From: Psettodes erumei
Lineage: Eukaryota > Chordata > Actinopteri > Pleuronectiformes > Psettodidae
Direction: 5' to 3'
Assembly (NCBI GenBank): GCA_016785225.1
Contig: JAFBJZ010000888.1
Span: forward strand, 183,501 to 247,500
Length of the DNA: 64,000 nt
A program made the translations under genes and the position numbers. The notes below the pieces were generated by a model, which was not told the DNA's origin, made no database searches, and saw nothing but the letters and a program-made list of their open reading frames with translations. The number at the start of each line of letters is the position of its first letter. The first letter of the stretch is position 1. Positions 60,802 through 64,000 of this stretch are shown here, one piece after another.

Positions 60802-63800
60802 AAAAAAACGAAAGAAGTAAAGAAAATAAAAAAAGAAAGGTAGCCAGGTGGATCATACGGTTTTTATCAGGGCTGTAGACTATTTGCCAGTGTCTTATTG
60901 CAGAATTTAGCCTAAGAGCTGGCAATTTCTCCTTGAAACAAAGAGAACCAGTGTTAAGCTGAATACTAATGAGAGCCCTAGGCGTTCAAAATAACTTTGA
61001 AAAGGGCAGCACAACTCTGTCCAAAAAGAACAACTCAGAGAAAAAGGGAAAGAGAGTCACAGACACACAGAGACTAAGAAAGAGTGCCGGAGTGAGGGAG
61101 ATAGATGTATGTGTGTGTGGACTGCGTGTGTGTTTGTTGGAGAAAGAGGGAGAGAGAGACGGAGAGTGAGAGGGAGAGACAAAGGGAGGTGACAGTATTA
61201 TGGTCTTGTTTGGTGGAACTCCCCTCTCTCTCCACAATGAGATTAGAGGAGAGTTTGTCTCATTTCTTACTTGGACATCCTGTTCTTTTTAATTACAATG
61301 ATGAATGGTATTTGTCAGTAAGTGTGTGTTTTTGTGTGTGCCTGCGTGTGTCTGCGAGAATCAACACAATTTCCATACTGCCTATGAGACATGAAGCATT
61401 TGTGTTTGGATGCGTATGCGAGTGTATGGCATTACTGCATGTGTGTGTATCCTATAGTTGTGTGTGTTAGAGCCCCACCTCGCAGCGACAGCTGATGACA
61501 GAATGCCTGCACTTTCCACATTATCCACAGTCTATAATTAAAGCCCATTTACACCCGTTTACAACGCACACACCTCAGCCTTGCCTTCTTATTCCCTTAT
61601 TTCTCTACACACTCCTCTCTTTACTCCACCCACTGCTGCTGTGGTGCGTGGTGCCACAACTAGAGATGCTAACAGTATAACCGTGTTGTAGAATTGCACT
61701 TCCGACCTTTCTATAAATTTCCATCTATAGATCTTTTGGGGTTGTATTCCTGTCCCATCTGCTGAAATAAGGCCAATGTTCACTTTCTTTTAGATCAGAT
61801 CTTGTTTCCACCAATTGTTGAGGGAAATACCTGGCTCTTTAGCTGCTAAATGATCCTCTTTGTTAACTAGCTAGTCGCTAATTTCTAAGTTGTTAATATA
61901 CTGTTTGCCCTTTGGCTCTGGTCAGGTAATGTACTCGGAGCTTTGTGATGAAAAACAGCTGCAGCCTGAAACCAAAATGAACCAAGTCTGAATCTAAACA
62001 CAAATTCTAAAACCAAAATAATGACATGAAAGATGCAAAACTGAAGCTAAGGGGAACTGTAGACGTCTAACAAGTCAAGATTGAGCATTGAAGGTCAGCT
62101 GTCTGGCTAGTTCACATTGTTAGCTCTGCAAAAGTCAAATGATTTTTATGTAGGTGTACCATAGAGGTACTTTAAGTAATAGTAGCTTTCTTTTTTCAAA
62201 AACAGAAGCAGTTAACTAAAAGAGTGTTGCATCTGCGAGCTATTCAAAATCAGTGGTCCTTCATTTTCGTTTTTACTCTCTCTAACATCCCAAACCCTGT
62301 ATAGATCAAAAAGACGCTGAGCAAACATTCTTGCTGACTTAGGCAACAAGGTTTTAATATTAAATGGATATTCCAGTCAGCACTTTAATAGACATTGTTT
62401 TCTATGTAAGTTTTGTCAACTAGTTTAGGTGCAGTGGGACTCTGACACTATTGCTTTCAACTGAATTTTGTGCTGACTGCTTCAGTCCAGTGTCAAGAGC
62501 CAAACTGAAGTTGTGTCTTTTTTTCCTGTATTCATCTATCACAAACTGCTGGTGTGTCTCTGTATTTTACAGCTTGAGCCGACTGGAGAATTAAAATGGT
62601 TAATGGTCAGAACATTTCAATATTGATTTTCTATTCCACATCCTTTGGCATGGAATAAAAACTAAGTAAAAACAAATTAAGTACAAATACTCACATATAG
62701 TAAATATCTACTGGAACAGAGTAGGCAAAGCTGATGATTTATTCTATCATGTCGTTCATCATCATGTTTTCTGCACATTAAGTTGAACCCTAGCTTCACT
62801 GCCACTGGCATTTTGAAATTTAGCATCTTGTCTTAGCTCAGCATGCTTGTCAAATGAAACATTTAGATAATTTTCAAAAAAATCACGTGTTGGTTTCACA
62901 CACAGACCTTATTTTCTTAGTTTAGCTATTATTGTTGTCAATTCTGGTAACATTGTACTCACCATATTATTTGCAAGATTTGGGAATATAGCAACATACT
63001 AAACCTGTCTGATCATATGACACTTTCTTGCACTGTCTGACTGTAAAGATATTGTTGTGTTCCCAAAAATCTGTTCCTGCTGCCTACAGTGCAGTGCTGC
63101 CAATGAAGGTGTGAGGTTTTGTCAAATTGCATTGTCCACATGTCAGGATTGGCAGACGGAAAAAAAGAGACTGCAATCATTCATTCATGTTCCTCAGTGT
63201 TCCTTAATACAGTATGGAAAGGGAATATTTTCAATCACCAATCATCAATTTGATTGCGAAATAGCAAATTGTCCTATTGCTGAACCAAAACTGTTAAGCC
63301 AGCACGACCAATAAATTTGAACCAAACAAAAAACTGTCTCGTTATATTCCCATAGAAAATGTACGAGAGCTCTTTCACTAGTTTCACTTGGGTCTCTTGC
63401 TGGATGACAATAAAAGCTACGTCGCTATAGCTACATGCTATCTTATATCGTGTAAACCACAGAAACCCATCGCATGTCACATTGTCAACTTTTGATCTGA
63501 TAAATCATGGATTCTCATCGTAAGAACACATAGACTGTTGGTAGTCCAGTAGCCTTTGGTTTACACGCCACATGCAGATTTCTAACATTACAAGTCTTTT
63601 CTGTCCTAGGTGGTGAGGAGAGAGAAAGAGAGGGGGAAAATTAGATTTTGTGGTTGAGTGGTGTCCATGGAGACTCTCTCGGTCTATCTATGACAATGTG
63701 ACAGTGAAGGATGCAGATGGAAACAGGGCGCACGCACGAAAATACACATATACTGTGCACACAACTCCCACACATGCGTGCGGGTGACTGACTGACTGCT

Positions 63801-64000
63801 GTTCTGTGAGGCCTCCCAGTCTGGGAACCCAGAGGTGTCAGACAGTTATAATTATCACTCTGCTTCAGCACACACACACTAATGCACAGTTCTGGGCTCT
63901 ATGGCATCCAGTTAAAATCTAGGCCTTTGCACCAGTCTGAAATGGAAAAAAACAGAAGCACCCTGTAGGGCTTATTTTCCTCATTGGTGTAAAAGGATGT

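Larger units (their letters stand above)
38071..64000. other. Upstream flank, no supportable gene
   Basis: AT-richer than the left part. It contains microsatellites, a homopurine block (43512-43739), hairpins, and fragments of dispersed repeats. I looked for LDL-receptor A domain exons of the long LDLRAD4 form (Cys-rich, GDNSDEENC-like) on the minus strand and found none. The longest open frames here are short and lack recognisable domains. It is either intergenic or an intron of a longer ldlrad4 transcript. Confidence 0.5.

Noticed and set aside
38071..64000. LDL-receptor A domain exons of the long LDLRAD4 form
   Set aside because: Searched by eye on the minus strand for the GDNSDEENC-type signature; none seen. 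They may lie outside the window.

Overview
This is vertebrate nuclear DNA, most likely from a ray-finned (teleost) fish. The support is an intron-split gene with vertebrate splice sites, very dense CA/GT, GA and mononucleotide microsatellites, compact introns, and fragments resembling fish dispersed repeats (a Tc1-type terminal repeat and a 'caaggacac...gaaccctggacc' element). There is no bacterial gene organisation, CRISPR array or phage. Nearly all long open frames are low-complexity shadows in microsatellites or purine/pyrimidine tracts.

The one protein-coding gene I can support lies on the minus strand. It has four coding exons: 37668-37575, 12228-12074, 9984-9934 and 5640-5092. Joined, they give a 282-residue type I single-pass membrane protein of the LDLRAD4/PMEPA1 (C18orf1/TMEPAI) family: a short N-terminus with three sequons and a Cys-x-Cys-x-Cys motif, a transmembrane helix, and a cytoplasmic tail with two PPxY motifs and a PPNR SMAD-interaction motif. 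The tail matches LDLRAD4 better than PMEPA1, but the first exon resembles the PMEPA1 N-terminus and carries no LDL-receptor class A domain. In this family the protein dampens TGF-beta signalling by holding SMAD2/3 away from the receptor and recruits NEDD4-type ligases.

Layout: 1-5091 is probable 3' UTR and downstream sequence. Intron 3 is 5641-9933, intron 2 is 9985-12073, and intron 1 (about 25 kb) is 12229-37574 with CpG-rich blocks, microsatellite clusters, candidate regulatory palindromes and a Tc1-like relic. A CpG-rich promoter region lies just above 37668, with a CCAAT box near 38050 and a GC box near 38018. From 38071 to 64000 the sequence is more AT-rich, with no supportable exon. 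It is either upstream intergenic DNA or an intron of a longer transcript whose first exons lie outside the window.

I see no clear new multi-gene system. The most notable points are: an apparent +/-1 frameshift near the C-terminus, with the family's usual ending readable in another frame; a C11-(AC)18 tract starting 7 nt after the donor of a frame-neutral 51-nt exon; a glycine-rich coding insertion that is also G-quadruplex prone; a candidate extra first exon at 17700-17653; and several unusually perfect palindromes and inverted repeats, including a 29-bp perfect stem at 56463-56541 and repeated inverted AATATTCATG pairs.
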